35,629 bases of DNA from Nostoc sp. NMS7 (GTDB lineage Bacteria; Cyanobacteriota; Cyanobacteriia; Cyanobacteriales; Nostocaceae), in contig NZ_JABXKJ010000063.1 of the NCBI RefSeq assembly GCF_017115085.1, positions 1 to 35,629 of the forward strand, in the 5' to 3' direction. The position numbers were made by a program, and so were the translations under genes. This document shows, piece after piece, positions 18,176 through 24,864 of this stretch. Below the pieces are notes generated by a model that saw nothing but the letters and a program-made list of their open reading frames with translations, was not told where the DNA came from and did no database searches. The stretch's first letter is position 1, and every line of letters begins with the position of its first letter.

Positions 18176-19720
18176 ATGTTAAAGCAAAAAATCATCAAAT
18201 ATATTTCGAGATTACCTTTTCATTCTCCTTGGTTTATTATCATTATTTTTTCCGTTCTTGGTTTAATAGGTATTCTCAACCATTCGATGTGGCGAGATGA
18301 ACTAAATCCCTGGCTGATTGTCAGAGATAGTGAATCTTTCGGCGATTTAATTGCAAATATTCATTATGAAGGTCATCCTATTCTCTGGTATTTTTCTCTA
18401 GCAATTCTTAGAAAAATAGTAGATAATCCGATGATTATGCAAATTTTTCATTGGGCAATTACAGTTGTTTCAGTTGCGATTTTTTGTCTATATAGCCCTT
18501 TTAATTCTCAACAAAAATTTCTATTTTCCTTTGGGTTTTTTCCTTTTTATGAATATCTTTTAATTTCTCGAAATTATGCCTTTAGTATGTTGTTCATTTT
18601 TGCATTCTGTACCGTTTTTTCATCCAGAAAAATAACTTATGTTTATTTAGCAATCTTATTGGGTTTACTAGCAAATAGTAGTGCTTATGGTTTATTGGTA
18701 TCATTTTCTTTATCATTGACTTTGCTAGCTGAATTTTGTTTTGATAGCGAACATCGCCAGCAGTATTTTAGTCAAAGCCAAAAATCCGATTTATTTTTAA
18801 GTATTGCAATTGTCACATTTTCTTTTGTTTTATCCATTTATATTCTGACTCCTCCGATAGATAGTTATCTTTATGGTGGGTTGAATAATGGTTGGATAAT
18901 GCAACTAGATATCCGTCATTTGTTGAGAAGCATAGGTAGAGTATTTGGTAGTTATTTATTAATTATTCCGGCACACAAAAGATGGTTAGATTTAATTGTT
19001 TGTGCAGCAATTGCTTTATTTATTGTAATTTTAACCTTGATTAAACTATCTAAAAAACCAGTTCCTCTATTTTTATACATTATCGGAAATTGTGTAATCT
19101 TTGCCTTTACCTACTTCAGATTTCTCGGTATGCCTCGGCATTTTGGACATTTCTATTTAGTTCTGATAGCGGCTTTATGGCTGGGAAGTTATTATCAAGA
19201 GTCTACAGTTTTACTCAACAAGTTTTCTATTCGTCCCCATTCAATTGCATTTGTGAACAAATGGCATCATATCGCTTTGATGTTAATTCTTTATGTCCAG
19301 TTTGGGGGAGGTATTTATAGTTTTTCTAGAGATTTAGTTGTACCATTTTCTGCAAGTCGAGAAACAGCTCAATATCTTCAAAAAGCTGGGTTAGATAAGG
19401 AGTTTATTGTTGCCAGTCGAGATGCAAATATGGCTCCTTTAGCGGGTTATCTCAATCGAAAGTTTTACTATCCTGAGCTTCAAAAAATGGGAAGCTTTAC
19501 CCTATTTAAAAAAGGTCGTCAAGAAGTCGAACAAACGGAGATATTAACCCAAATTAATTCTCTACTCAAAAATCAAGATAAGCAAAAGAAAATTTTGCTG
19601 ATTTTAAATAAAAAACTGAATATCAACCGCAATGACTTAAAGATTGTTCCGATCAAAGATTTTCAGAAAAGCTGGGTGGATAGTGAACAATATTATCTTT
19701 ATTGGGTAGATGAAGCTTAA
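18176..19720 (+). CDS. Polytopic membrane protein, GT-C glycosyltransferase-like
   Basis: 514 residues, with about ten hydrophobic segments through residue 400 and a soluble C-terminal domain of about 110 residues. After the first membrane helix comes MWRDELNPWLIVRDS, with Asp-Glu in the first loop, and then HYEGHPILWY. This layout is typical of GT-C glycosyltransferases (PMT/ArnT-like), whose first-loop acidic residue is catalytic and which use a polyprenyl-phosphate sugar. Donor and acceptor are unknown. The gene is markedly AT-rich. It starts 27 bases after the antiporter stop. Confidence 0.6.
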   Translation: MLKQKIIKYISRLPFHSPWFIIIIFSVLGLIGILNHSMWRDELNPWLIVRDSESFGDLIANIHYEGHPILWYFSLAILRKIVDNPMIMQIFHWAITVVSVAIFCLYSPFNSQQKFLFSFGFFPFYEYLLISRNYAFSMLFIFAFCTVFSSRKITYVYLAILLGLLANSSAYGLLVSFSLSLTLLAEFCFDSEHRQQYFSQSQKSDLFLSIAIVTFSFVLSIYILTPPIDSYLYGGLNNGWIMQLDIRHLLRSIGRVFGSYLLIIPAHKRWLDLIVCAAIALFIVILTLIKLSKKPVPLFLYIIGNCVIFAFTYFRFLGMPRHFGHFYLVLIAALWLGSYYQESTVLLNKFSIRPHSIAFVNKWHHIALMLILYVQFGGGIYSFSRDLVVPFSASRETAQYLQKAGLDKEFIVASRDANMAPLAGYLNRKFYYPELQKMGSFTLFKKGRQEVEQTEILTQINSLLKNQDKQKKILLILNKKLNINRNDLKIVPIKDFQKSWVDSEQYYLYWVDEA

Positions 19721-19863
19721 CAATTTAAAATTCATGAAATAACTTTCTGCATCGCCGCGTTCTGTTCATTTAATTGGGGATATCTCACTTTCGTAGAAAG
19801 CCTAAATTTCACCCCAGTTTTCTCCTTAGTAAGGAGCTACGGTGTAGTAAAAAGTTTGGTTTG

Positions 19864-19892
19864 TTGACAAGTTAATAAGTACATGGGATTAT
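19864..19892 (+). promoter_or_regulatory. Possible promoter of the PEP-CTERM gene
   Basis: TTGACA (19864-19869) and GATTAT (19887-19892) are 17 bases apart. If this is used, transcription would start near 19899, downstream of the first in-frame ATG (19883) and ahead of the ATG at 19925. Confidence 0.4.
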
Positions 19893-19924
19893 TTTCCCAT
19901 CTTACCAAAAAACTTAAGTTAAAG

Positions 19925-20563
19925 ATGTTAAATAAAAAGTTGAAATTTTTGATACCCATAGCTCCTGCTGCACACTTGGTTACTTTACTTGGACTGCTGC
20001 TCGGAGTACATCAAACGGCATCTGCAGCGATGATTACGTTTCAGCAAGCATCTGTAGGGACGCTATCAACCTATACTGAATCTGGTTTTACAACTTCGGC
20101 AGTTTCCGGTCCCTGGGTTGCAATTGATTCATACGGGAATCCGGCTCCCTTCATAGAGTTTACGAATGAGGCTGGTCAGAACTCCCTGGCTGCTACAATT
20201 CAAATTACAAACGCTGACTCCACGTTTACATTCAGCTCAGTCGATCTTTACTCCAGTGTGACTCCAATCCCTTATGTAATAACGGGATTCTTGAATTCAA
20301 CGGCGGTATTTTATTTTGAAGGTAGGGTTCCAAACACTTTTGGTAATTTTCAAACTGTGGTCAACCCGAACTCGAATTACTTAATCGACAGCCTGAGAAT
20401 CTCTCTAACTAACCCGGCATTAACGTGTTGTTCTAATCCTATGGGACTTGATAATATTACTGTGACACCTATTTCCACTACTTCAGTTCCTGAGCCAAAT
20501 ATTTCTCTATTTTTTTTGCTGGGACTTCCAGTTGTCACTTGGCTTCGTCCACGAGACATCTGA
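19925..20563 (+). CDS. PEP-CTERM exported protein
   Basis: 212 residues from ATG 19925; an in-frame ATG at 19883 would add 14 basic residues. I chose the later start because the signal peptide begins there (MLNKKLKFL) and because the likely promoter overlaps the earlier one. The signal cleaves near HQTASA. The middle is a beta-rich domain of unknown function with a lone CC pair (TCCSNP). The end, SVPEPNISLFFLLGL followed by VVTWLRPR, is a PEP-CTERM sorting tag with a hydrophobic span and an Arg-rich end, which exosortase recognises for extracellular anchoring or release. No exosortase gene is nearby. It is expected to be extracellular. Confidence 0.8.
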   Translation: MLNKKLKFLIPIAPAAHLVTLLGLLLGVHQTASAAMITFQQASVGTLSTYTESGFTTSAVSGPWVAIDSYGNPAPFIEFTNEAGQNSLAATIQITNADSTFTFSSVDLYSSVTPIPYVITGFLNSTAVFYFEGRVPNTFGNFQTVVNPNSNYLIDSLRISLTNPALTCCSNPMGLDNITVTPISTTSVPEPNISLFFLLGLPVVTWLRPRDI

Positions 20564-20839
20564 CTCCTGGCTCAACAATCCGTAGAGACAAAAAAATGGT
20601 CTTGAATGCTTAAATCTATAGCGTATAATCCTAATTTTTCGATGTACCTTTTTTCAGTCTTTTCTTCTTCTGTGCCGTCGTTCTAAAGCTTTAAGAAGTT
20701 TAGATGGGGAGCAATGCGATGCAAGTGAGGTTAACCGAAAAATGGTGCGATCGCTATTATTACTTCTTATAGACAGGATTTTTCCGAAAGGCTTTAAATG
20801 CAGGCTTTGATTTCTAGTCAAGCTTGAGAATCTAGAGGA

Positions 20840-20940
20840 AATAGAGAACTAATGGATTATCTGTCTTTTGTAGCTCCCACATAGCCCTCTCGCCCAGGTA
20901 GCAGGTGTTTGATTCTCTCCCACTGGTATCTCGTAGTGCG
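20840..20940 (-). pseudogene. IS5-like transposase, N-terminal remnant
   Basis: On the minus strand, RYQWERIKHLLPGREGYVG is readable, matching the conserved QWERIKPLLPG start of IS5-family transposases. After about 100 bases the frame hits a stop, and the similarity appears to continue as DNPLVL in another frame, indicating a frameshift. No catalytic domain or inverted repeats remain. Confidence 0.5.
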
Positions 20941-20989
20941 TGTCAGCGTTTCTCCTACGGTGATATTTGCAAAACTGAGATGCTCCCAT

Positions 20990-21415
20990 TTAATCTCCCT
21001 GTGGATGCTCATCCCACAAGGTTGTCAGTTCCCGTAAACTTTGATGATTGCCATTGCCCAAAATCAGATGATCTAGCACCGGAATGCCCAAAAGCTGCGC
21101 TCCTGCTAACAATTGGCGCGTCAATTCTATATCTTCCTGGCTGGGTTCAAGGTTCCCAGAAGGATGGTTGTGGGCAACTATTACCCGCGTTGCTCCTTGA
21201 CGAATAACTTCTCGAAAGATTTCACGAGGAGAGGCTAGGGTTTCGGTTGCGGTACCAATGGTAATTACTTGTGTACCTAATAAGCGATTCTTCACATCTA
21301 ACAACACCACTGCAAAACGTTCTTTTATTTGCCACATCAAATCTTGGCTAAGGGTAGCAGCAGCAGCAAGTGGGCTATCAATTAATGTGCCGTCATTAGG
21401 ACGGAAATATATATT
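20990..21415 (-). pseudogene. radC: RadC/JAB-domain protein, 5'-truncated
   Basis: The reading frame keeps the entire C-terminal MPN+/JAMM domain of Rad[10 protein letters not shown], then [16 protein letters not shown], the metal motif [16 protein letters not shown] (His-x-His...Ser...Asp), and the normal C-terminus [12 protein letters not shown]. The N-terminal UPF0758/HhH region is missing. Upstream of about 21415 the frame hits a stop and the similarity ends. A TTG at 21340 and an adjacent ATG could start a short protein, but no Shine-Dalgarno supports this. RadC-like genes are common next to mobile elements. The break lies just before a serine-recombinase remnant, so a deletion or excision probably removed the 5' half. 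Confidence 0.75.
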
Positions 21416-21489
21416 GATTTAATGCTTTAACAGCAATGGTTTCAAGGCCATGAATTTAAACTTGTCCTAAATTTGCCCTAAATTAGACA

Positions 21490-21621
21490 ATGCGATCGCT
21501 CCCCGATCCACTATACTGGCACACGCTACCGGACGATGAGAAGCGAATACTATTTCGCACATTAATAGAGAAAGTGGTTATCATGGATGGGGTTGTTGCA
21601 GAAATAATTTTAAAAATATAG
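21490..21621 (+). pseudogene. C-terminal end of a large serine recombinase
   Basis: A 43-codon frame that includes LPDDEKRILFRTLIEKVVIM followed by DGVVAEIIL. This is the recognisable C-terminal strand-helix-strand of large serine recombinases (XisF/phage-integrase type), where R-x-LF-x-x-LIEKVVI is followed by a final hydrophobic strand. The catalytic serine domain and the zinc domain are absent. The ATG at 21490 falls in a HIP1 site and is likely fortuitous. It probably marks the integrase of the element that carried the tail genes. A hairpin follows directly. Confidence 0.55.
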
Positions 21622-21633
21622 CTAGATAATTAT

Positions 21634-21659
21634 ATCCTCGAGTTATCTGAGGATTTTTT
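21634..21659 (+). terminator. Hairpin with T-tract overlapping the next gene's ribosome site
   Basis: ATCCTC (21634-21639) pairs with GAGGAT (21649-21654) and TTTTT follows, giving a short terminator for the recombinase remnant. The 3' arm GAGG is also the only Shine-Dalgarno for the ATG at 21660 (7-base spacer), so the hairpin would hide it. Confidence 0.55.
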
Positions 21660-22466
21660 ATGTTTCGACTTCGCTCAACACAAGTGTTTACGCTGACAGC
21701 CAAAATTAAACAGCGAATTATTGCTCACGCTCAATATGTCCCCAACCTAGAAATATGTGGGTTTGTTCACGAGGCTGACGATACTCAGCCTTGTGCAAAT
21801 ATCTCAGAAAACCCCCAAGAAGCTTTTGAAATTTCAGCAGACTACTTTGAAGAAATAAACGCACTTACGCCAGTAACGGCAATCTATCACACCCACTGGC
21901 AAGACTCACAGCCAGCGTTACTTAGCGCTACAGACATCAGTAATAGCAAAGCATCAAAAATACCTTACCTCCTTTACCACACTGCTTTCGGGCAATGGGA
22001 CTACTACGATCCCAACACCTTATACCCTTATCCTCTAATACCTAATACCCATTCTCCGAAGGAACTCGAATATTACTTAGGTTGGAAATTCGAGTATAAC
22101 CGTAGCGATTGTTACACGTTGTTTCGGAGTTACTACAAAGGGATGCTGGGTATTGAGCTTCCAGATTTTCCACGGGGTGACATTGAAGAAACGATTTCAC
22201 CCGATTGGGATATGTTCAGAAGTAACTTTGATGCATTAGGTTTTCGACAACTTGAAGCTGATGAACCGCTTCAAGCCAACGATGTGATGCTGATGTGTAT
22301 TGTGGGCGATCGCATTCACCACGCCGCGATCCTTTTAGATCCCTCAACTGGGAAGGCGCTGCACAATCTGGGAGAGGGGCGGTTGAGTGAGATATTTATG
22401 TACGGTGGGTATTGGGTAGAAAGGACACGGGCTGTCATTCGGTACGAAAAGAACCACGGGTCTTAA
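21660..22466 (+). CDS. Phage tail assembly protein, lambda K-like (JAMM + NlpC/P60)
   Basis: 268 residues with two hydrolase domains. Residues about 10-125 are an MPN/JAMM metalloprotease domain: Glu31 (EICGFVHE), His77-x-His79 (YHTHW), Ser89 and Asp92. The gap between the second His and Ser is nine residues, against the usual seven. Residues about 135-268 are an NlpC/P60 cysteine peptidase: SDCYTLF with Cys151, and RIHHAAILLD with His221 as the likely partner. This pairing is that of lambda tail protein K, which acts during tail-tip assembly and may open peptidoglycan at infection. In lambda-type phages K follows H, M and L on one strand, but here it points the opposite way from H and M. Confidence 0.82.
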   Translation: MFRLRSTQVFTLTAKIKQRIIAHAQYVPNLEICGFVHEADDTQPCANISENPQEAFEISADYFEEINALTPVTAIYHTHWQDSQPALLSATDISNSKASKIPYLLYHTAFGQWDYYDPNTLYPYPLIPNTHSPKELEYYLGWKFEYNRSDCYTLFRSYYKGMLGIELPDFPRGDIEETISPDWDMFRSNFDALGFRQLEADEPLQANDVMLMCIVGDRIHHAAILLDPSTGKALHNLGEGRLSEIFMYGGYWVERTRAVIRYEKNHGS

Positions 22467-22574
22467 TACTGAAATTATGCGTAATATATAAACTATAAAT
22501 AACACATAACTTATATAGAACATACGCATAACACATATAAATCACATAACACCTGCCATAGCTTTTGTAACAGT

Positions 22575-22591
22575 TCCGATTTGAAATCGGA
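22575..22591. repeat. 17-base palindrome, copy 1
   Basis: TCCGATTTGAAATCGGA, an exact inverted repeat around a central G. The identical 17-mer recurs at 23281-23297. Confidence 0.85.
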
Positions 22592-22625
22592 GCGTATGTG
22601 AATTCGTCAACGAAAGAATAAGGCT

Positions 22626-22698
22626 TTGAGGCTGACCGAAATAACAAACTTGTAAGACTAGAGTGCTTGTGGTGTAAGTTGTTGAGGCTGACCGAAAT
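22626..22698. repeat. 17-base direct repeat pair, 56-base offset
   Basis: TTGAGGCTGACCGAAAT at 22626-22642 and again at 22682-22698, each followed about 10 bases later by CTTGTAAG. Confidence 0.8.
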
Positions 22699-22798
22699 CT
22701 ATCTTGCTTGTAAGGGTGTATATAGTACTGACACCCTTTGCCAATTCCCGGAAAAATAGGTAATTGAGTATTTGTAATGGTTTTAGCCATTTCACGGC

Positions 22799-22827
22799 AA
22801 AGGGTAAGAAGATTATTCTTACCCTTT
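22799..22827. repeat. 12-bp inverted repeat, 5-base loop
   Basis: AAAGGGTAAGAA (22799-22810) and TTCTTACCCTTT (22816-22827) pair perfectly. No T-tract beyond the arm is seen, so it may be a structured RNA stem or a binding site. Confidence 0.7.
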
Positions 22828-22852
22828 CTGACCACGTTACAAGTTCAATGAG

Positions 22853-22875
22853 TTCTCCGTTTTTAAAACGGAGAA
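22853..22875. repeat. 11-bp palindrome of the CCGTTTT type
   Basis: TTCTCCGTTTT (22853-22863) and AAAACGGAGAA (22865-22875) are exact inverted copies around one base. Imperfect relatives lie near 22966-22982 and 23241-23258. Confidence 0.75.
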
Positions 22876-23280
22876 AGATAATCTTGCCCGTACTCACTTG
22901 CTGAAAGCATTGTCATACATCAATCCCGGTTTTTCCCGTGTTTGACTATATACACCTTTGCCAGAGCGGTTTCAAAACGGAGTGAGGTAAGCTCATAAGT
23001 AATAATCTACTGAAACCACTGCTGTACATCAATTACCACCAAAATGATGTTTGTTTTAATACATGGTTTCACACCATATATGGAGATATTTTTGTGCGCC
23101 TGTAAAACCTATGTCATACAAGTATCTCAGCCATTATGCAGTGCTTTTTGTGCGGTTGTAAGATGTTAGGGTCATATTGTCTCTAACCTCGCTTAAATCA
23201 TTGCTGTGACTTAATCCTGTAAATTTACAGTTTTGACTCGTTCCGTTTTCAAAACAGAGTGATTCTAATTCGGGGAATTC

Positions 23281-23297
23281 TCCGATTTGAAATCGGA
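23281..23297. repeat. 17-base palindrome, copy 2
   Basis: Identical to 22575-22591 in all 17 positions, 706 bases away. Confidence 0.85.
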
Positions 23298-23319
23298 AAA
23301 ATCAAAACGCTTGCTGTGT

Positions 23320-23411
23320 ATGGGTTTTACGGGTTGCCAAAATCATTCGTTATAGGCTTCAAACCTTTGCCATGCATGGGTTTTACAGGTTGCCAAAACC
23401 CATTCGTTATA
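23320..23411. repeat. 35-36-base imperfect direct repeat pair, 56-base offset
   Basis: 23320-23354 and 23376-23411 share ATGGGTTTTAC, GGTTGCCAAAA and ATTCGTTATA with only a few differences. The second copy can also fold: TGGGTTTT (23377-23384) pairs with AAAACCCA (23395-23402). Confidence 0.75.
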
Positions 23412-23438
23412 CCCTAAAACCAAATCTATGTCAGGTGG

Positions 23439-23702
23439 TTAAGCGTGTGGGTGTAAATGCCCATGACCCAGCAATATGCCTACTGTATTTTCAGCAACCG
23501 GATTGTCGCCGCCGTGCGATCGCAGCCAAGCGAGTAACGAAGCCTTTTCAAGCACACCAATATCTGCTGTTTTGTGATCACCATTTCTAAGCTTGGCTCG
23601 AACTGGTATACCCGTTTGCCAGTCATCTTTATTACGCCAACGGGCTGAATCAATGTACAGATCAGAATTATCTTTGTTTACTCCCTCTGCCACCCCTTTC
23701 AT
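23439..23702 (-). CDS. Hypothetical protein downstream of tail protein M
   Basis: 87 residues from ATG 23702, preceded by TTGGAG about 10 bases upstream. A TTG at 23723 overlapping the M stop would add seven residues. Features seen: a Trp/Asp-rich first half (DSARWRNKDDWQTG), LEKASLLAWLRSHGG in the middle, and a C-terminus rich in Gly and His (GILLGHGHLHPHA). In lambda the gene after M is L, but this protein is far too short and lacks recognisable L motifs. It may be unrelated or a remnant. The gene runs into the repeat-rich stretch. Confidence 0.45.
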   Translation of the reverse strand: MKGVAEGVNKDNSDLYIDSARWRNKDDWQTGIPVRAKLRNGDHKTADIGVLEKASLLAWLRSHGGDNPVAENTVGILLGHGHLHPHA

Positions 23703-23719
23703 GTTGTCGCGGCTCCAAT

Positions 23720-24382
23720 TCAAGAAAACCCACTAAAGTTTAGCGTATTATAATCAGCCGTAATATGCAGCATCCTTTTATAACTTCCTTTCGTTGGATT
23801 GAAGGTAAAATATTTGGCTTGTGCGGTTGGCGCAAATGTAAAATAGTTTCCTTTGTTGATATCTGCTAGCCAAATTCGGTTGCTAAAAGTCGATAAATCA
23901 TTTATCCACTTATGCACCTGAATTGCCCCACTACTCGGAGAACTGGGTGTCAGAGAGATTAGAAAAGTGAAGAAGGAGCCGTAAGACTCTGGCAAGAATT
24001 CCAGCGCTCTACCATCACAAACTATTTGAAATGATGGCGATGGCAACTGACGAAAAGTAGCAGCAATCTGCTGATAGCTATTACCTAGCCTAGTTACTTT
24101 CCAGCCCCCGCAAGCGTAGGTTTTACGCGGGATGTAAGTACTGTTGTCGGGACTCCAATAAAAAGCGGTGACTCCTGAAAACGTTTGCAGTTGCGACAGT
24201 TTATCAAGGGCGATCGCGGACAGCAGCGCGGGGCTTTGTACATCCCATTCCTCCATCGCCCCTGTTGTCCCAAGAGCTACTACCTGCTCATAGCCGTCTC
24301 CTAATTTCGTTTTGGTGACTGGTACGGTGACGCGCTTTGATGCTGCCCAAGTAGGCGGTAATTCCAGGATTGGTGTAGGCAT
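23720..24382 (-). CDS. Phage minor tail protein, lambda M-like
   Basis: 220 residues from ATG 24382; a TTG two codons earlier is also in frame. The N-terminal half has the tail-M pattern: VTVPVTKTKLGDGYEQVVAL, then EEWDVQSPAL, LSQLQTFSGVTAFYWSP and ACGGWKVTRLGNSYQQIAATF, ending in the usual Q-rich strand near residue 110. The C-terminal half (110-220) is an extra beta-rich segment with repeated YFTF (GNYFTFAPTAQAKYFTFNP) and is not part of lambda M. In tails of this type M sits at the tip and joins the tape measure. Its position downstream of the tape measure on the same strand agrees, although a plus-strand gene intervenes. Confidence 0.65.
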   Translation of the reverse strand: MPTPILELPPTWAASKRVTVPVTKTKLGDGYEQVVALGTTGAMEEWDVQSPALLSAIALDKLSQLQTFSGVTAFYWSPDNSTYIPRKTYACGGWKVTRLGNSYQQIAATFRQLPSPSFQIVCDGRALEFLPESYGSFFTFLISLTPSSPSSGAIQVHKWINDLSTFSNRIWLADINKGNYFTFAPTAQAKYFTFNPTKGSYKRMLHITADYNTLNFSGFS

Positions 24383-24524
24383 ATTCAAAAGTATCTATAG
24401 ATATATTTATATGGATAGAACCAAATCAGATTCGCAATTCCCTAAGTCTGAAGATATTACTGATGTATAAAATTATATTCTTCACGGAAACTGGATGAGA
24501 TAACCTAACTATTCATAGGCAGTC

Positions 24525-24815
24525 ATGAAAAATCATAAACTTATGGTGAGTGCAGTCATATTAGCTCTAGCTACTGCGTTTACTTCGTTCCCTGCAAAAG
24601 CTGAAGTAACAGTTTGTAAGATTACAGACCCAACTGGAACCCCATTAAATCTACGCATAGCACCCAACGAGCAAATAACAGGCACAGTAAAAAATGGTAC
24701 AGAAGTTTATATATATGAAATTGTTCCTGACGAAAAAGGACGGCAGTGGGCCAAAGTAGGCTTCAATGGCTTTGTCTGGGGTTGGGTTTTTAGGGAGTTT
24801 ATCAGTTGCTACTAA
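24525..24815 (+). CDS. Exported single SH3b-domain protein
   Basis: 96 residues: a signal peptide (basic start, hydrophobic VSAVILALATAF, cleavage near AKA-EV) followed by one bacterial SH3 domain (TGTPLNLRIAPNEQITGTVKNG through WAKVGFNGFVWGWVF). Two cysteines near the ends of the mature part (CKIT and SCY) could form a disulfide. SH3b domains commonly bind peptidoglycan. The gene lies on the opposite strand between the tape-measure and M genes, a place where phages often carry independently expressed cargo genes. A convergent inverted repeat follows its stop. Confidence 0.7.
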   Translation: MKNHKLMVSAVILALATAFTSFPAKAEVTVCKITDPTGTPLNLRIAPNEQITGTVKNGTEVYIYEIVPDEKGRQWAKVGFNGFVWGWVFREFISCY

Positions 24816-24824
24816 AGGTTGTAA

Positions 24825-24860
24825 TTGCTCCTATACATATAAATATATTCATAGGAGCAA
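24825..24860. repeat. Inverted repeat between convergent genes
   Basis: TTGCTCCTAT (24825-24834) and ATAGGAGCAA (24851-24860) pair perfectly around a 16-base AT-rich loop. It sits between the SH3b and tape-measure stops. There is no T-run, so a terminator role is only possible. Confidence 0.6.
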
Positions 24861-24864
24861 ATCA

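Larger units (their letters stand above)
22467..23438. repeat. Non-coding stretch rich in palindromes and direct repeats
   Basis: Nearly 1 kb with no supportable gene between the opposed arms of the tail module. It holds five related palindromes of the form TCCG-AT-rich-CGGA, two direct-repeat pairs each with a 56-base offset, and a separate 12-bp hairpin. A loosely conserved motif ending TACATCAAT also occurs twice (near 22901 and 23010), with a more degenerate version near 23192. Short minus-strand frames here (for example 22542-22835) look fortuitous because they run through the palindromes. Confidence 0.6.

Noticed and set aside
20640..20760. Minus-strand frame ending KLLKALERRHRRRKD
   Set aside because: Short, without a start or recognised family. 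It may be the end of a lost gene, but the evidence is too thin. Nothing else is supported in 20564-20839.
20905..21207. 100-codon plus-strand frame
   Set aside because: Antisense to the RadC domain and the IS5 remnant.
22542..22897. Two overlapping minus-strand frames of 97 and 79 codons
   Set aside because: They run through palindromes and direct repeats, have no ribosome sites or familiar motifs, and overlap each other in different frames.
22467..23438. Repeats considered as a CRISPR array
   Set aside because: The repeats are of several unrelated kinds, occur only two to five times, are unevenly spaced, and no cas gene is near.
22467..23438. Diversity-generating retroelement template/variable repeats
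   Set aside because: No reverse transcriptase is in the window, and the repeat differences are not biased to adenine positions.
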